A stretch of 52,985 bases of DNA from Deltaproteobacteria bacterium RIFOXYD12_FULL_55_16 (GTDB lineage Bacteria; Desulfobacterota; Desulfobulbia; Desulfobulbales; Desulfurivibrionaceae). The notes below the pieces were generated by a model, which was given only the letters and a program-made list of their open reading frames with translations, had not been told where the DNA came from and did no database searches. Both the position numbers and the translations under genes were made by a program. Location: positions 10,033 through 63,017 of the forward strand of contig MGTC01000036.1 in the NCBI GenBank assembly GCA_001799255.1, written 5' to 3'. Within the stretch, counting starts at the first letter, position 1. Every line of letters begins with the position of its first letter. Positions 7,462-15,769 of the stretch are shown in pieces.

Positions 7462-7634
7462 TCGAAGGGGACGCTGGTGCAAAACAACCTGCCCGTCGCC
7501 GGTATAAGAGTATAATGCCGACCCTCCCCACCCAATCGAAGGGGACGCTGGTGCAAAACAACCTGCCCGTCGCCGGCATAAGAGTATAATGCCGACCCTC
7601 CCCACCCAATTCAAGGATAGATGTCAAAAGAAGA
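7462..7634 (+). repeat. Family C element, two tandem copies
   Basis: Two nearly identical 74-bp units (7462-7535, 7536-7609) begin TCGAAGGGGACGCTGG and hold a small GGCAT / ATGCC hairpin. The second continues with ATTCAAGGATAGATGTC to about 7634. A third, inverted copy with the same tail lies at 29563-29661. The position upstream of tacA may put promoter signals for the toxin-antitoxin operon inside the repeat. Confidence 0.9.
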
Positions 7635-7792
7635 ACCTAAACCACTGGGTAAAAGAATTGCCCAGGTATGCAGGTTTCCGGTATGAGCAATGAAGCCGTG
7701 TAGAAGTTATGGTAAGCGGAACAACCATGCCGAGATGCTAACAAAAAGCAGCTTCGTAAACAAGAGAAACATCAGGAAAACGTCAGTGTCAG

Positions 7793-8489
7793 GTGACAGG
7801 CGCTATTTTACGGCGGCGCAAAACCGCCACCTCCGGGTACTATTTCGGCGATTATCGTTTTTCGGAGGATCTCGATCCTTACTTTGACCAGGGCGGAGCC
7901 CCTGGAAATGATACTTGCAGGTTTGGAAAAAATATTCGCCGACGTCAAGATGGCTTCCGGCATGATTATCCGTTATTCCCGCGAGGACCGAAAATCGCAT
8001 CAGAACAGTCATACCTTTTATCTTGCCTATGAAGGCCCGTTGCCTGGCACCACAGTCAAGGAAGTGAAGGTGGATATCACCATCGATGAACGGCTTGTGT
8101 TGCCCTTGCAAAAAAGACCGGTATTGAAGGGTTACGAGGAGTACGAGGACTTGCCGGAGGTCTATTCCCTGGAAGAAATTATCTCGGAGAAGGTGGTCGC
8201 CCTGGCTGACCGGGCCCGTAATGAGCCGCGTGATCTCTATGATGTCTGGTATCTTACGGAACTGGAGAATATGAACCTGTCCGCGCTTATCCCGGAGATC
8301 ACAGCCAAGCTCGAATTTCGAGGCAGGGGGCTGGAAGGCATGGGTGAGGAATTCGGCAAAAAGGAAGCGCGTTTGAAAAAACTTTGGCAGATGCGGCTGG
8401 CAAACCAGATGGCTGAGTTGCCACATTTCGATGAAGTATATCGCGCCGTGCAGCGCTCCTTTCGTAATGCCGGGCTGATGGGAGCATAG
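7793..8489 (+). pseudogene. AbiEii-type nucleotidyltransferase toxin, frameshifted remnant
   Basis: The nucleotidyltransferase core GDYRFSEDLDPYF is read in one frame up to about 7885. The rest (from PLEMILAGLEKIF through LEEIISEKVVALADRARN and EPRDLYDVWYL to NAGLMGA) is read in another frame up to the stop at 8489. Together these are the parts of an AbiEii/DUF1814 protein, the toxin of type IV AbiE systems and a nucleotidyltransferase acting on tRNA. The N-terminal part, with the usual GGTAL motif, is poorly preserved, and no AbiEi antitoxin gene is next to it. I read it as decayed by a frameshift and 5' loss. Expression of the 3' frame alone would lack the active site. Confidence 0.75.
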
Positions 8490-8823
8490 CCTTGATGCTT
8501 ACGGCACCCTGTTCTTGACCTGCATAAGGGAGGAGACGTCATGGTTCAAGGCTTGTGATCCCAGCCGGATTGTCTCCCCTCCCTCTCCCATTTTTTGATC
8601 GTCTGTGCGGTTTGCCGCAGTTTTTTATTTACCCTTCCTTTCTCGTTTTCTTCTGTATTTTTCCCCCATCTTGCCCCACAAAAAAATATTTTTACGGGTG
8701 TATTATAGCCAATTACCCCTATTGATACTTTATGTGGTGGTCTTATTGTTTATGCTGTCTATATATGGTGTTTTTTGCTGTTTTGGAGAGGTGAGGAGGT
8801 AAGTGGTTCCGCTTGTTTTTTCC
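8490..8823. other. Gene-free stretch before the dcw cluster
   Basis: About 330 bases, T- and A-rich from 8630 on. The reading frames here are short and of odd composition. No terminator with a T-run is clear. The dcw promoter begins at 8824. Confidence 0.5.
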
Positions 8824-8853
8824 TTGACACTGCACCCTCGTTTTCACTATAAG
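8824..8853 (+). promoter_or_regulatory. Sigma-70 type promoter of the dcw cluster
   Basis: TTGACA (8824-8829), an 18-base spacer and TATAAG (8848-8853) make a near-consensus housekeeping promoter. Transcription would start near 8860, just upstream of the MraZ boxes. Confidence 0.8.
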
Positions 8854-8864
8854 ACAACATAAAG

Positions 8865-8889
8865 TGGTGCAAAGTGGGTAAAAAGGGAG
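8865..8889 (+). promoter_or_regulatory. MraZ operator: three boxes with 10-bp spacing
   Basis: TGGTG (8865), TGGGT (8875) and GGGAG (8885) are each separated by five bases. E. coli MraZ binds TGGGN repeats with five-base spacers in this position. The boxes follow the -10 element and precede mraZ, so MraZ probably represses its own operon by blocking early elongation or initiation. Confidence 0.75.
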
Positions 8890-8905
8890 CAAGAAGGAGC
8901 TGCGT

Positions 8906-9382
8906 GTGCCTGAGGGGAGTGTGCAAAATCCAGTCTGCCGTTTTCGCAGTCGCTCCGAGCATCTCCTCGATGCTAAAGGCCGGCTGAATATCGCGACCAG
9001 ATTTCGTGAGGCCTTGCGCAATCAGGGGGAGGAAAGGCTTATGCTCACCCCCTGGCATAACTGCATCCGGGCCTATTCGCTGCCGGAGTGGGAAGAGCTG
9101 GAAATAGCCCTGACCGCACAAGGGCAGAAAAGCCCGGAAAAGCTCAAACTGATCCGCTACATGATCGGCGGGGCCGAGGAATGCGTGCTGGACAAGCAGG
9201 GGAGAATCCTGCTTCCTGCAAATTTGCGGGAGGATTGCCGCATCAGGAAGGAAGTCGTGGTCAGCGGCATGATCGCCTATTTTGAAATCTGGGACAAGGA
9301 AGTCTGGGAGGCTGAGAGCAAACCGACCGTCGATGATTTTCATAATTTTGAACAGGTGCTTCTGGAAACAGGGCGGTTCTGA
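8906..9382 (+). CDS. mraZ: Transcription regulator MraZ
   Basis: A 158-residue protein with two AbrB/SpoVT-like DNA-binding halves: LDAKGRLNIATRFREAL near residues 20-37 and LDKQGRILLPANLRE near 95-110. MraZ forms rings that bind direct repeats ahead of the dcw operon and represses it. The start is GTG at 8906, six bases after AAGGAG. The family is usually 140-155 residues, so a start further downstream is unlikely to be needed. It is the first gene of the division cluster, with rsmH six bases downstream. Confidence 0.95.
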   Translation: MPEGSVQNPVCRFRSRSEHLLDAKGRLNIATRFREALRNQGEERLMLTPWHNCIRAYSLPEWEELEIALTAQGQKSPEKLKLIRYMIGGAEECVLDKQGRILLPANLREDCRIRKEVVVSGMIAYFEIWDKEVWEAESKPTVDDFHNFEQVLLETGRF

Positions 9383-9388
9383 TCCGCT

Positions 9389-10276
9389 ATGCAGCCCGCT
9401 CATCTTCCGGTCATGCTCGAGGAAGTGGTCGCCTGTCTGGCCCCGAAAGATGGTGGTCTTTATGTTGACGGCAACCTTGGTCTTGGCGGCCATACGGAAA
9501 AAATTCTTGAGACCTGCGGCCCCACCGGTCAGGTGGTGGGCTTTGACTGGGATGCGGCGGCTCTGACCCTGGCGCAGGAACGGCTGGCCCGGTTTGCAGG
9601 CCGGGTTCATTTTGTGCATGAGAATTTCACCTCGATAAAGGAGACCCTGATGGAGCTTGGCATCGGCACAATTGACGGCCTGCTGCTCGATCTGGGTCTT
9701 TCTTCTTTGCAGCTCGACGTAAGCGGCCGGGGGTTCAGCTTTAAGGGCAGCGAGCCGCTTGACATGCGGATGGATCAGCGCCAGACCACCACGGCTGCCC
9801 AGTTGGTTAACGAAGCAACCGAGGAAGAGCTGGCGGATATTTTTTTCTTCTATGGCGAAGAGCGCCAGGCGAGAAGGATTGCCGAGGAGATAGTCGAGGC
9901 CCGGCGGAAAGAGAAGATTGTTTCCACCGCTCAGCTTGTCGCCTTGGTTGATCAGGCCATTCCCAAACGTTTTCATCCCAAGAAAATCCATGTGGCCACC
10001 AAGGTTTTTCAGGCCTTGCGCATCGCCGTTAACCGCGAACTTGACAGTCTTGAGCAGGTTCTAGCCGATGGCGCCAGCCTGCTTGCGCCCGGCGCCAGAT
10101 TTTGTGTCCTCTCCTTCCATTCCCTGGAAGATCGCCTGGTGAAGCAGGCCTTCCGGGAAAATCCCCTGCTGGAGGCAGTTACCCAGAAGCCGCTTACCCC
10201 TGGCCGCGCGGAATGTCTGCGCAACCCCAGAGCCAGAAGCGCCAAGCTGAGGGTTGCGACGCGAGGATTAAATTAG
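9389..10276 (+). CDS. rsmH: 16S rRNA (cytosine-1402-N4)-methyltransferase RsmH
   Basis: A 295-residue SAM-dependent enzyme that methylates N4 of C1402 in the decoding centre of 16S rRNA. It begins QPAHLPVMLEEVVACL, with GNLGLGGHTEKIL as SAM motif I, VVGFDWDAAAL as motif II and LLLDLGLSSLQLD. The C-terminal end has FCVLSFHSLEDRLVK and LRNPRARSAKLRV, family hallmarks. Length is normal (about 310). It is the second gene of the dcw cluster and probably translated from the mraZ transcript. Confidence 0.96.
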   Translation: MQPAHLPVMLEEVVACLAPKDGGLYVDGNLGLGGHTEKILETCGPTGQVVGFDWDAAALTLAQERLARFAGRVHFVHENFTSIKETLMELGIGTIDGLLLDLGLSSLQLDVSGRGFSFKGSEPLDMRMDQRQTTTAAQLVNEATEEELADIFFFYGEERQARRIAEEIVEARRKEKIVSTAQLVALVDQAIPKRFHPKKIHVATKVFQALRIAVNRELDSLEQVLADGASLLAPGARFCVLSFHSLEDRLVKQAFRENPLLEAVTQKPLTPGRAECLRNPRARSAKLRVATRGLN

Positions 10277-10277
10277 G

Positions 10278-10622
10278 ATGCGGGATTACGCGAAAAAATA
10301 CTCCGGCACGGTCGTCAACCGGCAGCAAATCCAGGGCAAACGATCGGGTGGCGCGGAACAAGAACAGCCTTCCAGGATCATCGGGGCGGTGATGGTTGTC
10401 GCCATGCTGCTGGGGGCAGGCAGCAGCCTCTGGTTCGGCGTTGCTTTACAGGACGGGCTTGGCAGGCTTGCTACAGGCCGGCAGGAAAAAATTGAACTTG
10501 GCACAGCCAATGTGGCGCTTTTAGCAGAAAAGGAAGCGCTGCTGCAACAGAAAAGAATCGAAGCTGCGGCAGGGGGGCTGGGGCTGTTTCCGCCTTCTGA
10601 AAAGCAGTTGAGAAAACCGTAG
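10278..10622 (+). CDS. ftsL: Cell division protein FtsL-like
   Basis: A 114-residue bitopic protein. A basic cytoplasmic part of about 33 residues leads into one membrane span (IGAVMVVAMLLGAGSSLWF, residues 35-55). A short coiled-coil follows, ending in GLGLFPPSEKQLRKP, like the FtsL end motif. FtsL joins FtsB and FtsQ and passes the activation signal to FtsW-FtsI at the septum. Sequence similarity within this family is weak, so the call rests on size, topology and place between rsmH and ftsI. It starts one base after the rsmH stop. Confidence 0.8.
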   Translation: MRDYAKKYSGTVVNRQQIQGKRSGGAEQEQPSRIIGAVMVVAMLLGAGSSLWFGVALQDGLGRLATGRQEKIELGTANVALLAEKEALLQQKRIEAAAGGLGLFPPSEKQLRKP

Positions 10623-10631
10623 GCGCCCGGC

Positions 10632-12662
10632 ATGAAAAAGCGGGCCATTGAGAGGAGAAGCCGACGTCCGGTCATGGTGGGCGCTGTTATTTTGCTGCTG
10701 CTGGTATTTGCGGGGGTAGTAATCAGAAATCAGTTTTTTGACGGCAACGGGCAGCTGGAGCAAGGCGACGGGCAAAAGGAAGAACAGGCCCGCGCCGTAA
10801 GAGGCGGAGGCCGAAAAAATATTTATGACCGGAACTTCATGGAGCTGGCCGTGAGTTTTCAGCGAAGTTCCCTGTACGCCAGGCCGTTGGAGCTTGATTC
10901 GCCTGAGAAAACTGCCCGTGAGGTTGCCCTGATTCTCGGAGTTGAGGAAAAAAATATTCTTTCGGCCTTGAAGGGCGAAAGAAGTTTTGCCTGGCTTGGC
11001 AGGGATCTTTCTCGCGAGAAAGCGGTAAAAATCGCGGATCTGAATCTGAAGGGGGTTTACCGCATCAATCAGGTGCAGAGATTTTACCCGGGAAACCAGC
11101 TGGGCGCCCATGTGCTTGGTTTTATCAAGGACGAACAGGGCCTGGCCGGGGTTGAATTTTATTATGACAGCGTCCTGCGGGGTGGCGGGGCGCACAACAC
11201 CAGACTGGCAGAGGCCGGAGCCAGCAGAAAGAAAGTTGAAGGAAGCGACAGCGCCAGCCTTGTTTTGACCCTTGATATTCATCTGCAGAATATCCTGGAG
11301 CAAAAGCTGAAAGGCCTTGTTGAAAGCACGGGAGCCAAGGCAGGAGTGGCTGTACTCATGACCCCGGACACCGGGGAGATCCTCGGCCTGGCCAGCCTGC
11401 CGGATTATGACCCCAACCGGTTCTGGGAATTCAGCGATGAGGCGCGCAGGAACCGGGCTATTGAGTCCACCCTTGATCTTGGCGCAATGGAGCGTCTTTT
11501 TCAGACGGCAATAGAAATGGAGAAAAGCCTTGTCCTGGGAAGCAGGGGGGCAGAAGGCGAGGCAGGGCTGCTTCCTGTTCCGGCTCCGGAAGCGATTCCG
11601 AAGACAGCCTGGAATCTGACCACGGAGGGCCGCTATGTTTCTCCCGAGGGGGTCGGTTTTGCTCAGATCGTGGCGAGACGTGACGAATTAAACGCCTTTG
11701 CAGACAAGATCGGCCTGACCGTCAAGGGCGAGGTGGATTTGCCTGAGGCCTTGTTTGTCTTGAAGGAGGAAAATGCCCCTGGCCCTCCAGACAAGCTGGC
11801 GGCCGTGATTAAGGCGGGAAATCCTCCCGGGCCGCCAAAGGCCATGCCGCCGTCCCCTGATCAGGATTCTGTCTTGAAAGCAACCCCTTTGGCGTTGCTT
11901 TCGGCATTTTGCCGACTGATCAACGGCGGCCAGGTGATGACACCTCATGTACTCCGGGCTGTTTGGCAGAATGAGCAGGTGCGGGCTGTGCCGGTTCGAC
12001 AGAGGATCGTGGAATTTGCCCTGCGGCCTGAGGTAAGCGCGGGCCTGCGCCAGGAGATGAAGAAGGTTACCGGGGCCGGGCGGGGTAATTTCATCATGGA
12101 ATCGTTGCGGGTACAAGATCTCGTCCCGGCAGGCCAGATGAAAAAGGAGGTCGCGGGCAAGGCGCAGGCGGCAAAAGAGGGCGGAGAGAAAGCGACCCCA
12201 GTCCAGCCGGGAATGGAGAGCATCCTGCTGGGAATGGCCCCGCTGGAACATCCTGAAGTCGCCCTGGTCGTCGTGCTTGATGGCGCCAGGATCGATTCGC
12301 AGGCCAATTCTCCGATCCGGATTTTTGGCGAAGAGATGCTGGCGCAGGGCGGAACCGCGCTGCGCAAAACGGCGCGCCCCCCCACGGCCCTGGATTTAGC
12401 GGTGCGGGAAATCGTCTATCACAAAAAAATGGAGCAGCTTCAAGGCAAGTCTTCTCTGCCTGCCGCCCTGGCTCAAGGGGCGCAGGAGCTTGTTATGCCG
12501 GAGGTGCTGGGGATGAGCGGCAGAAAGGCCATGCAGACCTTGCAGCCTTATGGCCTGAGATTGCAGCTCGCCGGTTCAGGGAGGGTGGCCAGCCAGTCTC
12601 CCCAGGCCGGGGCAGCCTTGAAGGGCGTGGAAAAGGGCGTGTTGCACCTGAAAACTATGTAG
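10632..12662 (+). CDS. ftsI: FtsI/PBP3-like protein with lost transpeptidase active site, PASTA domain
   Basis: A 676-residue class B penicillin-binding protein. It has one membrane span (residues 15-31), a pedestal starting RKNIYDRNFMELAVSF, a transpeptidase-fold domain (about 230-580) and a C-terminal PASTA domain (about 615-676). All three catalytic motifs are gone. SxxK is replaced by Ala-Met-Glu-Arg (residues 285-288) in the context NRAIESTLDLGAMERLF. SxN is Ser-Pro-Glu (337-339). KTG is missing near residues 497-501 (LVPAG). The surrounding fold landmarks, such as SVLKATPLALLSAF and VALVVVLD, remain and the frame is open, so this is a pseudoenzyme and not a decayed gene. It may serve as a scaffold for the divisome. 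A working FtsI would have to be coded elsewhere. Confidence 0.9.
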   Translation: MKKRAIERRSRRPVMVGAVILLLLVFAGVVIRNQFFDGNGQLEQGDGQKEEQARAVRGGGRKNIYDRNFMELAVSFQRSSLYARPLELDSPEKTAREVALILGVEEKNILSALKGERSFAWLGRDLSREKAVKIADLNLKGVYRINQVQRFYPGNQLGAHVLGFIKDEQGLAGVEFYYDSVLRGGGAHNTRLAEAGASRKKVEGSDSASLVLTLDIHLQNILEQKLKGLVESTGAKAGVAVLMTPDTGEILGLASLPDYDPNRFWEFSDEARRNRAIESTLDLGAMERLFQTAIEMEKSLVLGSRGAEGEAGLLPVPAPEAIPKTAWNLTTEGRYVSPEGVGFAQIVARRDELNAFADKIGLTVKGEVDLPEALFVLKEENAPGPPDKLAAVIKAGNPPGPPKAMPPSPDQDSVLKATPLALLSAFCRLINGGQVMTPHVLRAVWQNEQVRAVPVRQRIVEFALRPEVSAGLRQEMKKVTGAGRGNFIMESLRVQDLVPAGQMKKEVAGKAQAAKEGGEKATPVQPGMESILLGMAPLEHPEVALVVVLDGARIDSQANSPIRIFGEEMLAQGGTALRKTARPPTALDLAVREIVYHKKMEQLQGKSSLPAALAQGAQELVMPEVLGMSGRKAMQTLQPYGLRLQLAGSGRVASQSPQAGAALKGVEKGVLHLKTM

Positions 12663-12686
12663 TAACGGGTAAGCAGGGTTCTGCTC

Positions 12687-14282
12687 ATGGGGAAAAACAA
12701 CAGCCTTGCCGCAGTATCCTTACGGAAATTGGCCGAGGAGATGGAGCTCGTGAACCTGGACAGATTACAGGATAAAACGATACGCAGCCTCACCGCCGAT
12801 TCCCGTCAGGCTGGGCCTGGGGCGTTGTTTGTCGCGATCCCTGGGCTGACCGTGGATGGCCATAACTATCTGGAGGCGGCGGTAAAAAGAGGCTGCGCCG
12901 CCGTGCTGGTCGGCAAGGGACGTTGCCGGGGATGGACGCATGCCAAGGTCGCCTGTCTGGAGACTGCCGATACGGCAAAGGCTCTGGGCCAGGCGGCGGC
13001 CGGTTTTTATGGCCATCCGGCCCGGCGGATGCTGATGCTCGGGATCACCGGCACTAATGGCAAGACCACGACCACCTATCTGCTGGAGTCGATCATCCGT
13101 CAGGCCGGGGGCAATCCCGGGGTGATCGGCACCGTGAATTATCGCTATAACACGGTGGAAATTCCCGCGCCCTTTACCACGCCTGAGCCGGTAAGCCTGC
13201 AGCGGATTCTGGCGGAAATGGCGGATAACGGCGTGACCCATGTCGTTATGGAAATCTCTTCCCATGCCCTTGCACAAAAAAGGGTGGCCGGGATCAGGTT
13301 TGATGTGGTGCTTTTTACCAATCTGAGCCGGGATCACCTGGATTTTCATGGGGACATGGGCAGCTACTTCGCGAGCAAGAAGCTGCTCTTTAGCGAGTAT
13401 CTGAAAGAAAACGGCAAGGCGGTGGTCATCTGTGATGACAGGGATGCTGGCAACCCTGACTGGGGCCGACGCCTGCTGGAAGAACTGCGGGCCGATAAGA
13501 ACCTGGGCTATACAGGGAAAAAAGGCCGAACTCTGCTGGATTGCGGCCTTGCCGGAACCACGGTGGCCGTGCGGGAGACCAGGGAGAGTCTGACCGGAAC
13601 AGTGGCCAGCCTGACAACCCCGAGCGGAGAACTGCAACTTCGTTCCGATCTGGTTGGCGACTTCAATCTGAAAAATATTCTCGGCGCGGTTGGCGTAGCG
13701 CTGGCCTTGGGGATTACCGGGTCTGAGGTTGTTGCCGGTCTGGCGCAAGCCAGGCCCGCGCCCGGAAGATTGGAAAGGGTGCCTGCCCCGGCCGGGGTCA
13801 GCGTTTTTGTGGATTTTGCCCATTCCCCGGACGCGCTGGCCAATGTGTTGCAGACCATGCGCCGTCTCACCGCTGGCCGTCTGATCGTGATTTTTGGTTG
13901 CGGCGGCGACCGCGACCGGGGGAAACGGCCTTTGATGGGCAAGGCCGCTGGTGCGCTGGCCGAGGTGGTGGTGCTTACCTCCGATAATCCCCGGAGTGAA
14001 AGCCCTGCCGCCATTCTCCGGGAGATCGAGGCGGGGATTCAGGAAACCTCCCTGCCACGGCTGCGCCTTGAGGCCATTTTGAATCAGGAAGCAGGGCGGG
14101 GCTATGATCTCGTTCTTTCCCGCCGGGAGGCGATCCGGGAAACCCTCCGCCACGCCAGACCAGGTGATGTGGTGCTGTTGTGCGGCAAGGGACACGAGAC
14201 CTGTCAGATAACCCCGGAAGGGAGTTTCTTCTTCGATGACCGGCTTGAGGCCGCAGCGCAGGCAACGGTAATTAAATGGTAA
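12687..14282 (+). CDS. murE: UDP-MurNAc-tripeptide synthetase MurE (meso-DAP type)
   Basis: A 531-residue Mur ligase that adds the third amino acid to UDP-MurNAc-dipeptide. It shows the ATP loop LGITGTNGKTTTTYLLE (about residues 110-126), the middle-domain HVVMEISSHALAQKRV, and the C-terminal IVIFGCGGDRDRGKRPLM and VVLLCGKGHE. The sequence TSDNPRSE holds the DNPR motif of enzymes that use meso-diaminopimelate, which predicts a Gram-negative type wall. The gene runs into murF with a seven-base overlap. The ATG at 12687 has no strong ribosome site, but the domain begins soon after. Confidence 0.96.
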   Translation: MGKNNSLAAVSLRKLAEEMELVNLDRLQDKTIRSLTADSRQAGPGALFVAIPGLTVDGHNYLEAAVKRGCAAVLVGKGRCRGWTHAKVACLETADTAKALGQAAAGFYGHPARRMLMLGITGTNGKTTTTYLLESIIRQAGGNPGVIGTVNYRYNTVEIPAPFTTPEPVSLQRILAEMADNGVTHVVMEISSHALAQKRVAGIRFDVVLFTNLSRDHLDFHGDMGSYFASKKLLFSEYLKENGKAVVICDDRDAGNPDWGRRLLEELRADKNLGYTGKKGRTLLDCGLAGTTVAVRETRESLTGTVASLTTPSGELQLRSDLVGDFNLKNILGAVGVALALGITGSEVVAGLAQARPAPGRLERVPAPAGVSVFVDFAHSPDALANVLQTMRRLTAGRLIVIFGCGGDRDRGKRPLMGKAAGALAEVVVLTSDNPRSESPAAILREIEAGIQETSLPRLRLEAILNQEAGRGYDLVLSRREAIRETLRHARPGDVVLLCGKGHETCQITPEGSFFFDDRLEAAAQATVIKW

Positions 14283-15760
14283 GGCCGATCACGATGGGTG
14301 CTGGCGACAGGAAAAATTTGAAAACGGAGCAGAAATCCGGCTCCTGTGCCAGGCCTAATCCCGACTGGACGCTGGCCCAGGTTCTCCAGGCCACGGGGGG
14401 GAAATTGCTTTCCACCGGGGCCGAAACGGGGTTCCGACGGGTCTGCACGGACAGCCGGGCCATCGAGCCGGGGGATCTGTTCGTGGCTCTGCGCGGGGAA
14501 AACTTTGATGGCCATGCCTATCTCACCCAAGCCGTGGCAAAAGGGGCCGTCGGCCTGGTGGTAGAGACGAGGCCGGAAAAGATGTTGCCGGTGCCGGTGG
14601 TGCTGGTGGCGGATACCCTCCGCGCCCTCGGGGATTTGGCGGCCTGCCGGAGATCGTTGCTCCCGGGGTTGCAGGTGCTGGCGATCACCGGCAGCTGCGG
14701 CAAGACCACGGTCAAGGAGATGCTGGCCGCGATTCTGGACATAAAATACAAGGTGCTGAAAACCAAAGGTAATTTTAACAATCTCGTCGGCCTGCCGCTT
14801 TCCTTGCTGCCGGTTGAGCGCGCCCACGATTTCGCGGTGCTGGAAATGGGCATGAATCAGCCCGGCGAGATTGCCCGGCTTACCGAGATCGCCAACCCGG
14901 ATATCGCCTGCATCACCAATGTTCAGGATGCCCATCTGGCCGGACTAGGCGATATCTCCGGGGTCGCCAGGGCCAAGGGCGAGCTTTTTGCCGGGCTCAA
15001 GGCCAGTGGCAGGCTGGTGGTCAATGTCGATGATAAAAGGGTGCTGGCTATCGCCCGGCAGTGCGGGCAGAAAAAAATAACCTTTGGCCGCCACCCGCAG
15101 GCGGAGGTTCGCGGCCTTCGTCTGCGTGGCCTGGGCGAGCGCGGCATGGCTTTCACCCTGCGGTTCGGCGGCAATGAGGCCCGGGTGAGAATCAGCGCTC
15201 TTGGGGCGCATAACGTGCAGAACGCCCTGGCTGCGGCAGGCATGGCCTGGGCGGCCAGGGTGAGGTTCGGGGATATCGTGGCCGGGCTGGAAAGCTTTGT
15301 CCCCTTTGAAAAACGGCTTCAGGTGCAGAGGCTCAGCGGCGGGGTCAGGCTGATCAACGACGCCTATAACGCCAATCCCTCTTCGATGCAGGCCGCACTT
15401 GAGACCCTGCGCCAGATGGAGCAGGGCCGGCAAAAAGTGGTTATCCTGGGCGACATGCTTGAGCTTGGCCAAGAGAGTGTTGCTGCCCATCAGGCGCTTG
15501 GTGAGCAGGTGGCCAGACTGGGCTTTGCGGCCCTGCTGGCGGTCGGGGATTTTGCCGGGGTTCTGGTTGCCGCCGCCTGGCAGGCCGGGATGAGCAGGGA
15601 GAAGGCCCTGGCTTTCAGCAAAAAAGAACAGATCAGCACCTGGCTGCGCGAGGGCATCGCCACAGGCGCCCTGCAACCAGGGGCTTGGGTGCTGCTCAAA
15701 GGCTCGCGCGGGATGCGGATGGAAACCATTACTAACGATCTGCTTGAGAAGCAAGGATAA
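14276..15760 (+). CDS. murF: UDP-MurNAc-tripeptide:D-Ala-D-Ala ligase MurF
   Basis: A 494-residue Mur ligase that joins D-Ala-D-Ala to the tripeptide and finishes the cytoplasmic peptide stem. It has the ATP loop AITGSCGKTTVKEMLAAIL, the FAVLEMGMNQPGEIARLTEI motif, and INDAYNANPSSMQAAL followed by VVILGDMLELG near the C-terminus. The ATG at 14276 overlaps the end of murE; an ATG at 14294 is also possible. The D-Ala-D-Ala ligase that makes its substrate (ddl) is not in this cluster. Confidence 0.96.
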   Translation: MVRPITMGAGDRKNLKTEQKSGSCARPNPDWTLAQVLQATGGKLLSTGAETGFRRVCTDSRAIEPGDLFVALRGENFDGHAYLTQAVAKGAVGLVVETRPEKMLPVPVVLVADTLRALGDLAACRRSLLPGLQVLAITGSCGKTTVKEMLAAILDIKYKVLKTKGNFNNLVGLPLSLLPVERAHDFAVLEMGMNQPGEIARLTEIANPDIACITNVQDAHLAGLGDISGVARAKGELFAGLKASGRLVVNVDDKRVLAIARQCGQKKITFGRHPQAEVRGLRLRGLGERGMAFTLRFGGNEARVRISALGAHNVQNALAAAGMAWAARVRFGDIVAGLESFVPFEKRLQVQRLSGGVRLINDAYNANPSSMQAALETLRQMEQGRQKVVILGDMLELGQESVAAHQALGEQVARLGFAALLAVGDFAGVLVAAAWQAGMSREKALAFSKKEQISTWLREGIATGALQPGAWVLLKGSRGMRMETITNDLLEKQG

Positions 15761-15769
15761 CTAACCGGC

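Noticed and set aside
12765-14195. 476-codon open frame opposite murE
   Set aside because: Shadow frame in GC-rich coding DNA; murE is complete on the other strand.
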